This document shows, one piece after another, positions 5,314 to 5,644 of a stretch of 5,644 bases of DNA (the stretch's first letter is position 1; every line of letters starts with the position of its first letter). The stretch comes from Terriglobales bacterium (GTDB lineage Bacteria > Acidobacteriota > Terriglobia > Terriglobales > Gp1-AA117). Position numbers and translations under genes: made by a program. The notes beneath the pieces are model-generated. The model had not been told where the DNA came from and ran no database searches. It worked only from the letters and a program-made list of their open reading frames with translations. The stretch is taken from assembly GCA_030150795.1 (NCBI GenBank), contig JASLFF010000062.1, positions 1 through 5,644 of the forward strand. Direction: 5' to 3'.

Positions 5314-5356
5314 AAAAAACGCCGGCTGAGTCTTAATAAAAAAGACCAAGCCGGCG
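5314..5356 (-). terminator. Rho-independent terminator of the DHOR gene
   Basis: CGCCGGCT (5320-5327) pairs perfectly with AGCCGGCG (5349-5356), and inside this GTCTT/AAGAC (5330-5334/5342-5346) extends the stem. On the minus strand the hairpin is followed directly by six T's (5319-5314). It starts 12 bp after the TAA of the DHOR gene and about 100 bp before the transporter operon, so it should insulate the operon from read-through. In the plus direction no T-run follows. Confidence 0.88.
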
Positions 5357-5368
5357 AGTGATGAAGGG

Positions 5369-5644
5369 TTACAACGAGCGCAGGAAGTTGACAATGTCCT
5401 GCTGTTGTGAGGATTGCAGAGCATTGAAAGCGTTGATGACCTGTGTAGCCTCAGAGCAAACCTGCCCTGTAGAGCAATTGCCGGCATGCAGTTCAATGGC
5501 AGCAATAATGTCACTGGTGCTGCCGTTATGTAGAAAGAAGATACGCTGGCCAACGCCCCAAAGCGGCGCGGTGCGGAACTCATCACCTTGTGCTACGCCC
5601 TGGCTGATGCCATCGGCCAGACCGGGACCCATGTGATGCAGCGC
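5369..5644 (-). CDS. Di-haem oxidoreductase (DHOR/DUF1111, putative peroxidase), C-terminal part
   Basis: The frame enters from the right edge (first codons Ala-Leu-His-His) and ends at TAA (5371-5369), giving 91 residues. HHMGPGLADGISQGVAQGDEFRTAPLWGVGQRIFFLHNGST is the conserved C-terminal block of the di-haem thiol oxidoreductase-like family (DHOR, formerly DUF1111), followed by the His-containing helix (AAIELHAG) and the closing QQQDIVNFLRSL. These are periplasmic c-type haem proteins related to di-haem cytochrome c peroxidases. The CxxCH haem sites would lie upstream, outside the window, so haem binding is not seen here. An ATG at 5632 is internal, not a start: the homology continues through it to the edge. 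Two Cys residues in NCSTGQVCSEA could form a disulfide. A strong terminator follows. Redox partner and substrate are unknown. Confidence 0.8.
   Translation of the reverse strand, partial: ALHHMGPGLADGISQGVAQGDEFRTAPLWGVGQRIFFLHNGSTSDIIAAIELHAGNCSTGQVCSEATQVINAFNALQSSQQQDIVNFLRSL

Noticed and set aside
5302..5586. Minus-strand frame overlapping the DHOR gene in another phase
   Set aside because: It crosses the terminator hairpin and is out of phase with the conserved DHOR block.

Overview
The window reads as an ordinary chromosomal stretch from a moderately GC-rich Gram-negative bacterium. The style of the proteins (a LolD/MacB-type ATPase, a di-haem oxidoreductase of the DHOR/DUF1111 type, a receiver-like tail ending in KKRGPKRG) and repeated intergenic segments make an Acidobacteriota origin my best guess. 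That assignment comes from remembered family resemblance, not from a search.

Left part, plus strand (1-1500): the last codons of a probable response-regulator gene; a stand-alone ABC transporter ATPase (304-1008) with no permease beside it; then tRNA-Gly(GCC) and tRNA-Cys(GCA) behind a near-consensus sigma-70 promoter. Related repeats of about 93 bp lie on both sides of the ATPase gene, and an inverted copy of their core sits just after its stop codon.

Middle (1600-2880): a TetR-family repressor gene on the minus strand and a SRPBCC (START/polyketide-cyclase-fold) gene on the plus strand diverge from a control region of about 200 bp. That region has inverted repeats overlapping candidate promoters in both directions, the usual layout of a local repressor and its target.

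Right part, minus strand (2913-5216): a three-gene operon for an OpuB/OpuC/YehZ-type quaternary-amine (glycine betaine/choline-like) importer in the order ATPase, permease, substrate-binding lipoprotein, with gaps of 4 and 2 bp. The binding-protein gene stops at an in-frame TAA. The 24 codons after it still read as the C-terminal tail expected of the family, so the gene appears to have lost its last residues by one nonsense change (or a sequencing error). Upstream of this operon is a rho-independent terminator for the last gene, the C-terminal part of a DHOR protein that runs off the right edge.

I see no CRISPR array, transposase, phage gene or clearly new system. The points most worth a second look are the interrupted binding-protein gene, the repeats around the orphan ATPase, and the TetR/SRPBCC control region.
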